This document shows, piece by piece, positions 35,248 to 48,900 of a stretch of DNA of 64,000 nt. The position numbers and the translations under genes are program-made. The notes beneath the pieces are model-generated. The model saw only the letters and a list, made by a program, of their open reading frames with translations. It had not been told where the DNA came from and did not search any database. Numbering within the stretch: position 1 is the stretch's first letter; every line of letters starts with the position of its first letter. Source of the stretch: Juglans regia (lineage: Eukaryota; Streptophyta; Magnoliopsida; Fagales; Juglandaceae); assembly GCF_001411555.2 (NCBI RefSeq), contig NC_049901.1:8938681-9002680 (forward strand). The letters are read 5' to 3'.

Positions 35248-38159
35248 TATCATGTACTACGTGCTGACGCTCGTTATCCATTTGCCTGGGATTCCCTTCT
35301 CACCAATTCCTCGCCCATTCTTATTCTGCTCTCCCATTTTTCATACAAAATTACATTTACTTTTAACAGTAACTTTGCTTCCTCATCTAAAATTTATCGT
35401 TCAAATAATATAGGTAGGAAGGAATTTTTTAAAAAAAATTATAAATACAAATACCAAAATGTAGAGAAAAACTATTTTTTTTTTTTTTGTATTTTTAGAT
35501 ATCTTTTTAATTTGAATATATTTTTTATGTTATTTTAATAGACCAATTGGTACATGTGGTGATGTAACGTCAAGATGATCATCTAAGTCGTTAATTTCAG
35601 ATGACCTAATAACAATACTCTTGTTTTTAAGAACAACCATTCTCTTTTCATTTTTTTATCACTTTTTATATATATATTTTTTAATTTTTTAGGGATATTT
35701 TTTTTTAGAGTTTTGCAGTTATTTTTATATATTCATTGCGTACTCCATTGATGTAATTGACTAAAATAATTAATTTATATTAAAAAAATAAAGCAGTCAA
35801 TCATATTAATAAAATACGTAAAAGTGACTACATATAGAAATTTTATTTTTTTAACATTTGATGAACAAGTTGAAATAAAGAAAAAAAAATAAAAAAGAAA
35901 GGAAGCATCTACTCAAATACTATAATAGAATAAAAGGTCATTTTAAAAAACAGTAAAGAGCTAGCATAGAACTCAAATTCCTCAAGAACTCGACTATATA
36001 TTTAAGATAACCTTAGAATATTTCATTATTGTTATAGTGACTTCCAATTCAACAGTAACAGCTAAAATTTCATGTTATTTGATTTAAGAAGTGTTTAATT
36101 ATTGTTGTATAGGTAAAGATGATTCAATTCAGTTCGCCCACCCAACAATAAAAGAATAACACCTTATAAGATCATTTTAAAATTGCATTTGAATATTGAA
36201 CTGAGTTAAATTGAGTTGAGTTGAGATGATAAAATATTATTTATTATTATTATTATTATTTTGATATTTGAAAAAATTGAATTGTTTATTTTATTTTGTA
36301 TTAAAATTTAAAAAAATTATAATGATGAGTTGAAATGAGTTAAAGAAGTGAAAGAATAAGTTTAACTTTTAATGATTTTTTGAAATTTTGGGATATTTTT
36401 TCCCCAATATACAACGAACGATCTACTGTTAATGCGCATCAATTAAATGTTTTTTATAAATAAATAAATAAATAAAAATATTCTTCAAATGATTACCCAG
36501 TCAAAAGAGAAGTTAAATGGGAAAAATAGGCGATTAATCGGCAGCAGTTTAGAACTTTCGTGGAAGCAGGAATGCACGTGGCACGTTTTTTTTATAAACA
36601 AGCGGAAACCCTTTTTGGGATGACGTCACGCATATCCCAAAACACGGTTGACAGTTAATAAGGCCGTTTTTAAGAGTACGTACAACGACAAGGAGAGACA
36701 GCGGGCGGTGGTGGTTTCGCCACGGAAACGCGTCGTTGAACCAGCCACTCTGGGTCCCACGTTATTTTTTTATAATTTTATAATCTCCTCTTTAAAATTC
36801 CTGAAAAGATCCCACTTATCTCAACTTGATAAATCTAACACGTGTCCAGCTTTTAATTCTTATTTTCTGCCGCCCTTTCACCTCTCCCCATCGCTCCTGT
36901 CCCCTCCTTGAGAATCAGTTAAATCACATTTGCCTCGCTTCCAATGTGCCTCCAATCTTTTATGAGTAACGTTAGGTAAATTTATGAAATATGTAAATAT
37001 TATATAATTATTTTCTAAAAAAGATAAATTTATTATTACAAATTAATTTATTTTTATATGAATTTTATATTTATTTATTTTATTTAAAAAATTTATATGT
37101 CACTTATACAATCTACAATAATAAATATTATTATTTTTTATTTCTTTAATATTTTTTATTGTTTATTTTGATACTTTTTTTCTATTAACATGAAATCATT
37201 GTTGCTGATGTGGCATAAGAGGTGGCATGGATGGGCTCGGTCAGTGATAGCAACATGAAAGTATGCATAGGGTGGATATCAATCCCAATAAAATTATGAC
37301 ACGTGACCAAGTAAAGAATTTATTGTGTTTTACTTATCACTCCCATCGTTCCAATCTAGAAAGGCGGTGGGGGAGGATGAGAGTGACAGCAGCTATGGAT
37401 AGCCTAGACCTAAATGTGGGTTTGTCCTATATTAAGTTTTTTTGGGTATAAAGTTGACCATACGTACGACTCAGATACTCTCTTCCTTAGCTATTAATGG
37501 AATTATGGAGGAGGAAGGAGAGAGGCATGGGGGTTCTCAGGACTACTACTACTGCGATGGACAGCTCATTCATGCATTTGAGTTGGCCTAGTTTGATTGG
37601 GACAAAGCCAAACCTTTGACGTTGACATAAGCTCTTTCCTGGTTAGATTGAAACTCAATTGAGAATTTGTTTCAGACCAAGATATCCGACCATGACTCTG
37701 ATCCACTTGGCAACTAGGCTCTGGTTCCATCTGAGATTTTGCATTGATTCAGTTTACATATATTGACCAGAGAAGGAAAAACGAATATAGAAAAAGTCCA
37801 TTGCTTCGAGATAAGCATCCCCTTAATTCTTACAGCACGCGCTTCTCACTAATTCAGCTTCGACTTAGCCCACGTATTCCTTCCAGAGTAAGCTCGTACG
37901 TAGCACTAAATTAAAGATATTTTATACTGCTGCATTTCCCAGAAACTTCTATTTTCAATGAAGTCATCCCTGCATGTCCAAGATATCTCATTATATTTAA
38001 AAGCGACTATAAATATGAATAATAATAAATAATAACATATTTTTCTTTCATGCGTGTCATTTGTGTTTCGGTCTTATTACAGTTTTGTTATTATTTTTGT
38101 CATTTACTTTCTGCATGTTCCGTGTAATACCATCTTTGCATCTTCTTTTTTTGATCTTC
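35243..38159. other. AT-rich intergenic sequence without supported genes
   Basis: Besides a Tourist-like MITE at about 36180-36350, nothing is recognisable. Short open frames here lack family motifs. Confidence 0.4.
36180..36350 (+). mobile_element. Tourist-like MITE, copy 4 (degenerate)
   Basis: It contains the family core 'gagttgagttgagatgata', a long 'ttattattattattatttt' block, and the closing 'aatgatgagttgaaatgagt'. Terminal repeats are eroded. Confidence 0.6.
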
Positions 38160-39060
38160 TCTTCACTCAGTGGTGCAGGGGACAGAGGCAAAGGGAGGTG
38201 GGCTTGGACATGGGCCATGGCGGTCTAAGGTAGTTAGTGGCAGCACGGGGATGGCTGGAGGCCGTGGGTTGAGAGAGAGAATGGGAGAGAGACGCTGGAC
38301 AGGGCTGGAGCAGTGGTGAATCTTAGTGGCTCGACAAGGAGGAGGCCCACGATGCCTCGTGGTTGCACTGCCAGCGGCACAAATCACAAAATCACCACAC
38401 AAGTTTCCACACAAATCACAAATCAGGGGTTGTCGGATGAGGAAGGAGGAAATGGAGGGGTCGTCGGCGAAGGACGAGGCTGGTGATGGTGGTGCGGTGC
38501 CGTAAGGGTGGCTAACGACGGTGCTACGGGAAGAAACCCATGCTTGTAGAGGAAAAGAGAGGGCTACGGGCTTTGGCATGTTGTGGGGGGAGAGAGAGAG
38601 GTCTGTGGGGACGAGATCGACGTGAGGAAGGTCGCCAGTGACTGGGCTTGGTGGAGGCGCAGTAGAGGCGGCCGGTGGCTCTGGGAGGAGCCGAGGAGAA
38701 GAGAGATCGAGAGGGAGAGGGCCGTGCAGTTGGAAGGAGTGAGGAGAGAGAGGGAAGAGGAAAAAATGAGGGAAAAAGTTAGGGTTTGGGACTTTAAATG
38801 TCAACCCTTCATCTTGAATCTCCAAAATTGATCCAACAGTAGAGGTTAAAACATTAAAAATAAACTAACTTAAAATAGATAATTAAAATATAAATTCAAC
38901 TTTAATTTATAAAATACTAATATTTCATCGTTAAATAAATGATAGAGTTTTGTTAAATATTTTTAAGAGAGTAAAACCATATAAATAATTAGAATTTTTA
39001 ATATAATTTAAATCTCATAATATTCTTAATTAACTAAAATCATTTAGATAAAATGATTTT
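38160..39060. repeat. Bipartite GC-rich/AT-rich dispersed repeat, copy 1
   Basis: The first part (38160-38800) is purine-rich and GC-rich, with open frames that are low-complexity and have no domain. The AT-rich part (38880-39060) includes 'aatttataaaatactaatat', 'cgttaaataaatgatag' and 'tattcttaattaactaaaa', and matches 63770-63935. The boundaries are uncertain. Confidence 0.55.
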
Positions 39061-39476
39061 CTACCATTTAATATTTTTGGAGTTTCCAAAATAGAAGAGA
39101 CTTACTTTAATGATGAAAAAATATAAGAGCAATATAGAAATGAAAGACGCTGTATTTTTTCAGTGCTCCCTGGGTCGTTGAGTAGTGTGGTTGAATTTTA
39201 CCATTCATATATTTTGCTAAGAAAACTATTGCTAGAATACTCAAAATCTTTTAATTTTCATATTACTATAGCGTTTTGTTATCATTATAATGCTTGTTAA
39301 AATTTATTTTTTTGTTCCTGTACATTAAATTATTAACTAATTAATTTTATTTAAAAAATCATATTATCTTTACATTTCGTGGTACTGTCGACGTGCGGCG
39401 GCGATTGGCTGAGGAGAGGTGGCGTGAGAGAGAAATGGTGTTGTTGATCTTTGGTTTTGATGAAGGAAAATACTAT

Positions 39477-39684
39477 GCCCACAGAACATGTCTATCGAAA
39501 TCCTTTACCAATTTTTTTTTTTTATTTTTTTTACTTAATGATTAAATAAGTTTTTTTAAATGAATATGTGATTTTTTTTATTTTTAAAAAATATTTAAAT
39601 AGTTTTAAAAAATAGTGATAGAAAAAATAAAAAAAAAGATTTGTAACGTTCAATAAATAATTTTTGTAAAACTCTTCTGTGGAC
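39477..39684. mobile_element. Small TIR element, about 210 bp
   Basis: 'gcccacagaa' at the left pairs with 'ttctgtggac' at the right. The middle is AT-rich. The target duplication is not clear. Confidence 0.45.
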
Positions 39685-40201
39685 GTAGCAACGTCAAAAA
39701 AATAAAGTGTCTCAAACAATGAACAACTAAAATTCATCAAATGACATAAAGTATTTCTTTTAGGTTTTCTTTGTTTGGTTTCTGGGTAAGAGTGTAGGAG
39801 ATGAAAGAAAGTACAAAATTGCTCAATTTCTTTGTTTTCTTTCGGTAGCTCATCGATGACATATCAAAGCATCCATCATGCATCATCCAAACTAAATGAT
39901 AATGCAATAATTTTATCAATAAATTATAATATAAGTAATGTTGATCTATATAATTTAATTAAAGAAATATTAATAATAATAAATAATAATATTTTATTAT
40001 TATAGAGTATGTGATAGTTAATTTAATGTAGATTTCAATTAATGAGTGATTGGCTAAAAGAAAAATAATTAATTTTTAGTCAAATTTGTAACTTTTTTAT
40101 CTACTTGTGAAAATCTTGTGAATTAAAAAGCGTATTAATGAGATAAAAATATAGAAAACATTCAATTGGGCATGCGTGCCTTAGGCACGTAACAACTTTT
40201 A

Positions 40202-40204
<3 letters not shown>

Positions 40205-40233
<29 letters not shown>
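40205..40233. repeat. (AT)n microsatellite
   Basis: About 29 bp of AT repeats. Confidence 0.9.
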
Positions 40234-40469
40234 CTAGCAGTGGTTTAACATGCAAAACACGTTTCCCACGTTTACCTAATTAGATGAAAAAATAAAATTT
40301 TTGAAAATAATATGTCCAAACAGCAAATAAAGTGTGACTGATCCTTACATGCAATACAAAATTTTGAATAATTGAATTAGTTGTTAGTTCACAATCATCA
40401 ACATTGAAAGAGTACATAAGATAGATTAGTAAATAACCTAATGCATAGGAGCATAAAGCCTAGAGGGCT

Positions 40470-41026
40470 ACTACAGACACAAATGAATCACACAAAGAGA
40501 TTCCACACATTGATATGGTATACTCATAGTGTGCCACCATGTATCCCAACTCTTTTTTTTTTCCCCTTCACTTGCCTCTGCCCCTTCCCATGCGTCTTCG
40601 CCTATCTCTCGCCCTCTTCGTGGCTGCCATAGTGGTCGGGGACCACCTCAGGGCTGGCAGAAGTCAGGCCCAAGCGGTACCGTCCCCCATTCATGGCAGC
40701 GCCTCTTCCGTACGTCTCCCCTCCCCTACTCCCCCTTTCCCTCGCTGCCTCCGCTTGTCTCAGCCAGCTTGCCGTGCATGGGAACTCCCATCCCCCACTG
40801 GATGCTGCCGCTTGGACTGCTAGTGGATTCTGCTGGCCCTGAGGTGGTCCCCGACCACCATGGCGGTCACGAAGAGGGCGGAGGCAGGAGGGAAAGGGGG
40901 AGGAGGGGAGAGAAGACGCACGGGATGAGGAAAAAAAAAAAGAGAGGAAAAAAAAAAAGACGTGGCACACTCAGTGTGCCACATGAGTGTGTGAGATCCC
41001 TTTGTAGGATCTTTTTGTGTCTATAG
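40470..41026. mobile_element. Foldback MITE with long inverted repeats
   Basis: The left arm reads 'agacacaaatg', 'cacaaagagattc' and 'agtgtgccac', and later 'ggtcggggaccacctcaggg'. The right arm on the minus strand reads 'agacacaaaaag', 'acaaagggatctc', 'agtgtgccac' and 'ggtcggggaccacctcaggg'. The arms are about 190 bp. The GC-rich centre generates open frames on both strands that are repeat artefacts. Confidence 0.75.
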
Positions 41027-43235
41027 TGTCTATATATCCTCGATCCAAAACTTATACATAAAAAAAAAAAGGAACAAGAGGGGCTAATTAATTTGATGAG
41101 TGGTGCTACACCCAACACTGGGGTTGGGAGCTCTTGTTGGGGCTCTTACTAGTTGTTTTAGGTTGAATTTTTTTTTTTATATTTTTTTATATGTATTTTT
41201 TAATACATTTAAATATATTTTAAAAAATAAAAAAATTATAATATTATTAAAAAATACTTACTTAATTATTAAATAAAAATAAAAATGTTAATAAAAAAAA
41301 TAAAAAACTTATAATGATAAAAATTGACGGTAGAAACTAACCGTAAGAGTAGAATTTTCCTAATTTGTTTGATAAGGTAAGGGGGGTGTCGGGGGAGGCA
41401 GTCTTTCTAGTCCAAGTCGCCGTACGTCACCCATGACGAATTAGCTGCATTGCTCTAATTTATTAATCTTATCATTATCATTATATTAAAAGGTGATTGA
41501 AGGTTTCCAAATCCAATCACGCAGCTTGAAAAGATAAAGGTGGTTATGCTTTCCTTCTCCTTCTATTCATTAGTCCTTTTAACTATTTCTTAGCCGCTTT
41601 TGGAGCAGTATTATTCCTTCTGTTAATTGAACCTATCCGCTAATATTATTTAGAAGAGTAGTAATATCTATAAGCTTCACATTTTATATATTTATTTAAA
41701 AATATATCATTTTATTTTTACATCCTATTTTACTTACAAATATGTCTGGAATTATTTTCATTACGTGGATAAAAAGGTAAAATGATATATTTTTAAATGA
41801 GTGCAGGGTGTGAGACTTATGTTTAAAATTTTTCTATTCAAAAATATTATTATGTTAATTAATTAGCTTTGTATATATAACTAATCTTCTAATCTAATTC
41901 CCACTCAAAATATATATATATATAATACTAATAATATTCTTAATTTAATCCCACCGGCCATTTACATTAATAGAAATCATTCTCTAGTGCTAGGCCATGG
42001 CTGCTTCTAATTTTATTGACCTTATCTTTAACAATCATCCTCTTTTGGAAAGACAAAACAGATCAACTTTCTTTTTAAAGTAATTAGATCATCATTCATG
42101 TGGTCATGATCTTTCTTGAGTATCTTCATCATGATTGTTAATTTCTTTTAATCTTCCGTCTAAGGTCAGCCGAGGGATTCTTTGATCTCTTTGTTGTCTT
42201 TTTTTGGGTATGATATTTGATAAGATCACATGATTTAATCAGTTGATGAAATAACACGACCTTTAGATCGATCTTATGTATATATGTATATATATAAAGT
42301 CGGACCCATTGTGAAATAATTATCATGCATAAATCAGCTCGATCGGACTGCTTTGGAATGATTATCAAAACTCAAAGGTGCAATCGTGAATGATATATAA
42401 TCACAATTAACCCTCATGCATGGATGAGAAACAGAGAAAAGTTCGGTCAGCTTACGAAGTAAAGAAAACAAATAGAAATTTTAAAAGTTGATCAGTCAAA
42501 AGCTATTCAAATTTCCTGAAAATGCTGCCCTTGATTTTGGCACAAATTTTGCCTCGTCTCAAATCATGTTTGACTACCATCATGTCTAAAAAGTTTATAG
42601 ATATTTGGATATTTAATAAAATCCTTCTTCTTTTGAATCAAAAGGGCGGATTAACTATTAATTAGCAAGGTACGTGCGTAGGCGTATCTCCAAGATATAA
42701 TATAGACAGGGTGAAACTTACTCGATCGTAGGACGTCGTATCAATAAAATTGATTACATAACCATTAACTTTAAACGATATAACATTATTTATTTGAGTA
42801 CGTAGCATGTGTTCTGACTTCTGAGGTTAAGTGAACTACTGGATTGATCATAGGCCATTGAAAAATAAAAAATAAAAACTTGGCAAGATCCAACACATGA
42901 GAAGGTCGAAATATTGTAAGCTCTTGAAATTTGTATATACATCAACAACACAACCACCAAGACATGATCAGCAGCAAAATCAACACTAGTTCTACCTTGC
43001 TACCTACCTAACGCAACTGCTGCTCATGTAGTTCAGAACCAGAACCAGAATGCAGAGAATAGTGTAGGAAAGCACTTTGAAAACCTAATTGGAAACCAAA
43101 AATAAAAAGAGAGGGAGAAAACCATACGCAATATGGAAAATACTCAAAACTTTTCCATGAATACCATTACCTGAAGTGGCGAGCGACGATTATCTATATT
43201 TATATATATGTTTCTTTCTTCCGATTTGTGCCTGC
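41027..43235. other. Intergenic sequence, 3' side of the ERF gene
   Basis: It is AT-rich with no supported gene. 41105-41345 has the look of another AT-rich MITE, but its ends could not be paired convincingly. Confidence 0.35.
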
Positions 43236-43964
43236 TTAGGAATAACTCCATAAATCTTCTCCATCTGAGTCGTCCGAAGACTTCGACTCAATCCTCGGCG
43301 GGCTCACGAGCATTCCCTCCGCCATGTCCACCAGCAAGTTCGGCATGTTCAGGAGCGCTTCCTCGTCGATATACTCCTCGCCCACCTGAGTACTGCTACT
43401 GCTGATCGTCGTGTCCTTATTTTCCGAGGGCTTCGTTTCCTGTTTTCCTCCAGTACTCTCCGACGTCTCCGGCTTCCGTGCTATAGCCTCCGCCGCTCTG
43501 GCCGCCGCGGCTTGAATATCGCTCCCCGATGTCGAAGCTGGTATAGGGTACGAAAGGATAGAATTCGGGAAGTTAAGAGAGGCATCGGGGCCTTTCAAGG
43601 CCAGAGCGGCCACGTCGTAGGCGGCGGCCGCCATCTCCGGAGACGGGTACGTACCGAGCCAAATGCGCGTAGTCTTACGTGGCTCCCGTATTTCGGACAC
43701 CCATTTCCCGCTCCGGCTCCGCACTCCCCTATACTTCGGGCTCCCACCGGAGGCCTGTTGACCCGGTGATCCGCCTGGAGATGGTACGGGCCTACGAGAC
43801 GGGTCTTCAAAGGTTGCGGGGCTGGGAACAGAAAGACGTGGCGTAGTCTCCTCCTGGCGCACATTAGCTGGGAAAGAAGGTTCAGGAACTTGTATGGAGA
43901 GGCTGGGCACCGCAACTTGGGGCTGTGGGTCATCTTGGCGCACGTTAGCAGGATTATTGGCCAT
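43236..43964 (-). CDS. AP2/ERF transcription factor, DREB subfamily (ERF025-027-like)
   Basis: Intronless, 242 residues from the ATG at 43964. An upstream in-frame ATG at 44102 would add 46 residues rich in Tyr/Phe that do not look like the family, so the inner start is preferred. The AP2 domain is at about 78-133 ([44 protein letters not shown]). The missing residue in 'RSGKW' is, from memory, typical of the ERF025-027 clade (DREB A-4). After the domain come an alanine-rich stretch, an acidic region ([20 protein letters not shown]) and a C-terminal LWSYS. It should bind DRE-type elements and act in stress or growth responses. The N-terminus has an internal duplication, PANVRQ at 5-10 and again at 32-37. 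Confidence 0.9.
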   Translation of the reverse strand: MANNPANVRQDDPQPQVAVPSLSIQVPEPSFPANVRQEETTPRLSVPSPATFEDPSRRPVPSPGGSPGQQASGGSPKYRGVRSRSGKWVSEIREPRKTTRIWLGTYPSPEMAAAAYDVAALALKGPDASLNFPNSILSYPIPASTSGSDIQAAAARAAEAIARKPETSESTGGKQETKPSENKDTTISSSSTQVGEEYIDEEALLNMPNLLVDMAEGMLVSPPRIESKSSDDSDGEDLWSYS

Positions 43965-44102
43965 GTGAGTGCATGAATATGTATACTTTTGTTTGTTTAC
44001 GTAAACAAAATATGGAAAAAATAGATAGATAGGGGTCTGACCGTAATATAGAATTGATCTGTGAAAGGTTTGATGGTATGTGTCATGGGATTTTGGGTTC
44101 AT

Positions 44103-45923
44103 TTAAGAGGAAGTGAAAGGATGGGGAAAAGCGTGGGAAATTCGTGGCTGAGGCTAACCCTCTAGGGTGACATGGTGTGACCAAAAGTGGGCACACACGT
44201 ATTAGGCGCAAACTAGCAATTAGCTGTAAACTACCCGGTCAATTAACATTTCCTTTTCATTGTGGTACTTAACCAAACACTTTTATCTTTTCTTTCACTT
44301 TCATGGAAAAATCTCTAATTCCAATTTCTCATCATAATAAAATAGAATAAAAATATATAATATCTATTGAATATCTCATGTTTTACGAAAATCTATTTCT
44401 CTTCTATTTGAAGTTTTTAAGGTTAATGAAATTTCAGAAATATCTTTTTTAATTTCATGTGAATTGGGATTTTTTTTTTTTTTTTTACTTTGTTGGTGAT
44501 GATTAATTTAGTTCATGGTATCTATTGTTATATATTAATATGTTGGTCAGTTTTGGAACTTGTTTTGCATTCTATTAATTACGAGGGAGAGTAGGAAATG
44601 ATATCCATCGGCACAAGAACATTAGCAATTTAGCAGGGACTAATCATTTTCTTCAGTTAAAAGTCTGTTTCGTTTTACCACATATTATTATTGTTCCTTG
44701 AGTTTGATTTTCTGATGTGGTTGGAAAATTATATATATATATATATATATTTTCCTAAAAAAATCATAGGTCAATCATCTTATTCATGCGAATACCCTCT
44801 TTCAGTAGTCTGTGGGCCACTGATGTTAAAGCTGCAATTGCCAAAGTCTAGAAACAGGCTTGTGCATTGATATGGTTAGGTGACTAGCTAGCATCTGAAA
44901 AGCTCAAGCAAGTCCTCTAGAAAAACACAGAAAATAAATTAACAAAGGTGCTCATGTAGAGAAATTTAATAGATATATACATGCCATTTTTATATAATAA
45001 AATAATTTATAAAATTTTAAAATATTACTTCGATAATCCATAAAAAAAAAATCTAATTTTTAATCATAAATTTTATTTTCTTTAATAAAAATGTACTAAA
45101 TTTATACAACATAAAATTATATATAATATTATTCATTCATATAATATTTTCAAGTAATAAAATCAGTTAGGCTCTGTTTGAATTAAAAAATGAATTAAAA
45201 TGATTTCGATTATATTTAGATGTTGAAATGAGTTGAATTGAGATGATAAAATATTGTTAAAATATTATTTTTTAATATTATTATTATTTTAAAATTTGAA
45301 AAAATTAAATTATTTATTATATTTTATATTGAAATTTAAAAAAATTGTAATGATAAATTGAAATGAATTGAGATTAGTTTGGTATACAAACGAAGCCTTG
45401 GAATACAAAGGAAACCTAATCATTTGTATATTTTACACATAATTTTCTTTTCATTATTCTTATTACATATTTTTTTCTTAGATCCTAAGAAAGTTTGTTT
45501 GTTTATTTTATTTTATTTTATTTTTTTATCATTTCCATTTTCCAAAACACGGTTTTTTTAAATATCGGTGACAGAGCATGAAAAGCTTTCAGATAGGTGG
45601 GTGCACGTAACATTACACCCAGGTTAATGGTTATGCGCTGTATATGTCATATCACCTGTCTTATCATTCTTCATGAATCATGAGTCACCAAACTCCAGTT
45701 TCCTGACTCTCTTTTGGCCAAATTTAAAAAACATAAAATTGCAAAAAAAAAAAAAAAAAAAAAAGCTCATCTACACGTGTGAAAATCAATGCCCTGCTCA
45801 CGTGTGGGCTTATGGTAGTTAAAGTTAGTTGCCTTATCTAAATTCTTAAGACACAAAATTAGCTAGGAACACTCGCATTTCTGTGAGTCGCACAAGACCC
45901 ACGTAGCTCTCTCATTTTCATCC
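44103..45923. other. Intergenic sequence; divergent promoters of the ERF and TraB genes
   Basis: It contains a Tourist-like MITE (45170-45397), an AT microsatellite (44731-44749) and an A run (45743-45764). No gene is supported. Confidence 0.5.
45170..45397 (+). mobile_element. Tourist-like MITE, copy 5
   Basis: The left end is 'ggctctgtttgaatt' after TTA (45167-45169). The right end on the minus strand is 'ggcttcgtttgtatacc'. The family core lies between them. The right flank reads TTG, one base off the duplication. Confidence 0.75.
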
Positions 45924-48900
45924 ATGGAGACCCTCAAATCATCCTTCCCCATCTTCACCACCAACCCCTTTTGCCTCTCCAAAAAGCCCCGAAAACCCTC
46001 CAAGGTTTCAATCAAACCACCTCCACCAGACTTTGATTTTAGAACCGAAATCCTGGATGATTCAAGAACCATAATAGCCCAAACTTACCCTGAATTGCTT
46101 GATTTGGCTGATACTGGGAACTTGGTATTGATTGAGAAAAGACGGTATGGTCCAGTACCAGCATGGAGGACGGAGTTTGTGGAGCCGGAGAAGATATGGT
46201 TGGTCGGGACTACCCACATATCACAGGAATCGGTTGAGGATGTTGAGCGCGTTGTGCGGGCTGTGAAGCCTGATAATGTGGTGGTGGAGCTATGTAGAAG
46301 CAGGCAAGTGTGATTTTTTTTACTGGTTATTGGTTGAATTTAGTTTGTCAATGCAAATTGTGAAGTAGAATACTGAATGCTGATATATAAACAAAGGCAT
46401 TTCCCTGAAAAAGGAAAAAAAAAAAAAAAGAGGTGATGCTCCATTTGCGAAATCTTAGAGATTTTTACGACTTCCTTTTCCATGTTGCGGTTTCACAAGC
46501 GAAGTGTTTGACCAATTTTCACTAATATACATCCAATTACCCCAATCTACAATCATGACTATCATAGACTTAACAATTACGGTTCTTGACCATTGGAAAC
46601 TTAAGGATTTAGCCAGCAATATCACCTCGAATATCTAATTGAGAGTACAGGTAACATATAACTGATGTCAATAAATAGAACTCAATCTTATGCAGGATTT
46701 AGTTGATTCTATATGCTGCAAGGCCTCTCAGATGGCCAAATGTTTTCTTTTTCTTTTTGATCTCAAGACTACACTTTATCTGGACAATGGACATAGCATT
46801 AACACTAATTTAGTGCTTTGATTGGCAACAAAGATTGCAATAATTAAGCAGTACGGTTCTCAAACTTGTTTACCTTCAATCCACATCTTAACTCCAGTTG
46901 TTGCAGAGTTCATTTTCAGAGCTGGAATCATGTACACTTCAAATGATGGTGCGGCTGTACAGCAATTACGTTCAAATATGTTTTCTTTGAGTGGGACTGA
47001 ATTCTTTGGTGCAGTTGGTCGTAGCATAAACTTGGGTAAGCAGTAAGAAGTTGTGTTTTTCAACATGTTCCATCCGAAAATTAGTTACTAAATATCCGGA
47101 TGGCAGGGGGTCAAACCGCTCTAGCACTACGTCTACTACTGGCAGTGTTTTCCTCAAAAATCTCTTCAGATATCAACCGCCCTTTTGGTGGCGAGGTAGT
47201 CGATTTAAATTAAATTACCCAATCAAGCACTTGAGAAACTTGCCTTTGTTTTTGTTTTGAGAATGCTGATTTACCAAGTTGTTCCCTAAAATATAGTTCC
47301 GTGTTGCTCGAAAAGTATCCGAAGAAATAGGAGCTCAAATAGTTTTGGGGGATCGTCCAATTGAGATAACGGTATGTACAGACATGTTGACTCTTGCATT
47401 CTTGTGAGACATTTTTAAGTTAATTCCTATTCTGGCCATAATGATTTTTTATTTTAGTGATCATGCATCAAATTAATTAGTATATTCATTGGTCTAATTT
47501 GTTTTGGAAGCTGGGTTTCTTAGATATACATACGCCAAGTGACAGAATTTCAGTCATTGTCATCTGTGTTGTTGCAGCTTGAAAGGGCTTGGAATTCTCT
47601 AACTTGGAATGAGAAATTGAGTTTAGTGACATCGGTTATTCGTGGGATAACATCATCATCTGATATGTCTAGGAACGGTCTCAAGGTATGCTTTCCCTGG
47701 TTTCTTTGTCATCTGTACGATCTGATTTATTCCTTATTGATGTCTTGATGATAAGGAGGGAGAGAGAGAGAGAGTACGCACACATAAATGTATCCATGGC
47801 TCCGAGGATTTCTGCATCGTTGCTAAAGTTTCTTTAGAAAGTATGATTTTATATATGACATGTTCTATACTTTCCCAAATCAAACTGCTTTCTTTAAAAA
47901 AATCTGTGCATATAATACTCCGGCTGTTACACTTCTCATTCATATTTTGGTGTTTGAAAATGTTATGAAGTGATGACTCAGTCAGTATCGATTTCACATA
48001 TTGAGTTGGGATTGGTTACAAAGATTGTTTTTGCCATCTCCAAGACATTTGCTTTGACCATCTTCAAGACAATTGTTTTGACCTAGAGGATGTCATTATT
48101 GGTCTTATAATTTGTTGTCCGAGTTATAGAATGTAATTTGAAGAGAATTATATACAGGCAGTGAGGTTCATGCTACCCATGGTGGTTCCCACGTTTTTTG
48201 GATAACTTCATCATCTTTGTCTCTCTCTGTGAATTATCTCTGCAATTGGCACGAATTGCAGATCCCTTGTTTAGATTAGCAGAAGGAATTAGATTATGGA
48301 GTGATTCCTTATCAGTGCTGAAAAGTTATATAGCCTCGTAAGTCAAGGATAGCATGAATTGGTAAGCAGCCTTCTATAATGGGACCGAGGTAAAAGCTAA
48401 CAGTGTCCAGCGAAAGGAGGGGGTAGAGGCTGTATCTTATAAGTTATCAAAGTGGGATTGTTGTCATAAAAAGCTATAGACCCTAATGCAACTAGAATCA
48501 TGTTGAGACCTTAATTTCAGAGTTAAGTGTGTCTTCTCTTTCTCAATCCATAGGTAAAGTGGAATGTAGTTTTTTTTTTTTCTTCCAAACTATGAGATCT
48601 TCATTGAAAAGAAAAGGCAAATAATGTTCAGGTACAGTAAGTTATCCAGACTAGTACCACTGTTCTAAACAAAAACCAGAAACTAAACTAAGGCAAGTAC
48701 AGAATCTGATGGTGGATCTTTCCCACTATGAAAGTTGAGCATGCACTCAGGCAACATGATGAGAGGTATATCTCCAAAAAAAGCATTTGAAGAAGCCCAC
48801 TACGCCATTGTATGCCCGCATCAGTTCTGATTCCGATGTATTTTAACAACCTTCCAACTTTCAAGACTGTTCAACATTAATCTGGAATCTCTTATACATC

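Noticed and set aside
38163..38825. 220-residue proline-rich minus-strand frame
   Set aside because: Low-complexity product of a GC-rich repeat that also occurs near 63 kb; open on both strands, with no domain.
40529..41026. Overlapping long frames on both strands
   Set aside because: They are mirror products of the foldback element's inverted arms.
43965..44102. Upstream ATG of the ERF025-027-like gene
   Set aside because: The added 46 residues are Tyr/Phe-rich and look like translated leader sequence. The inner ATG gives the usual protein size.
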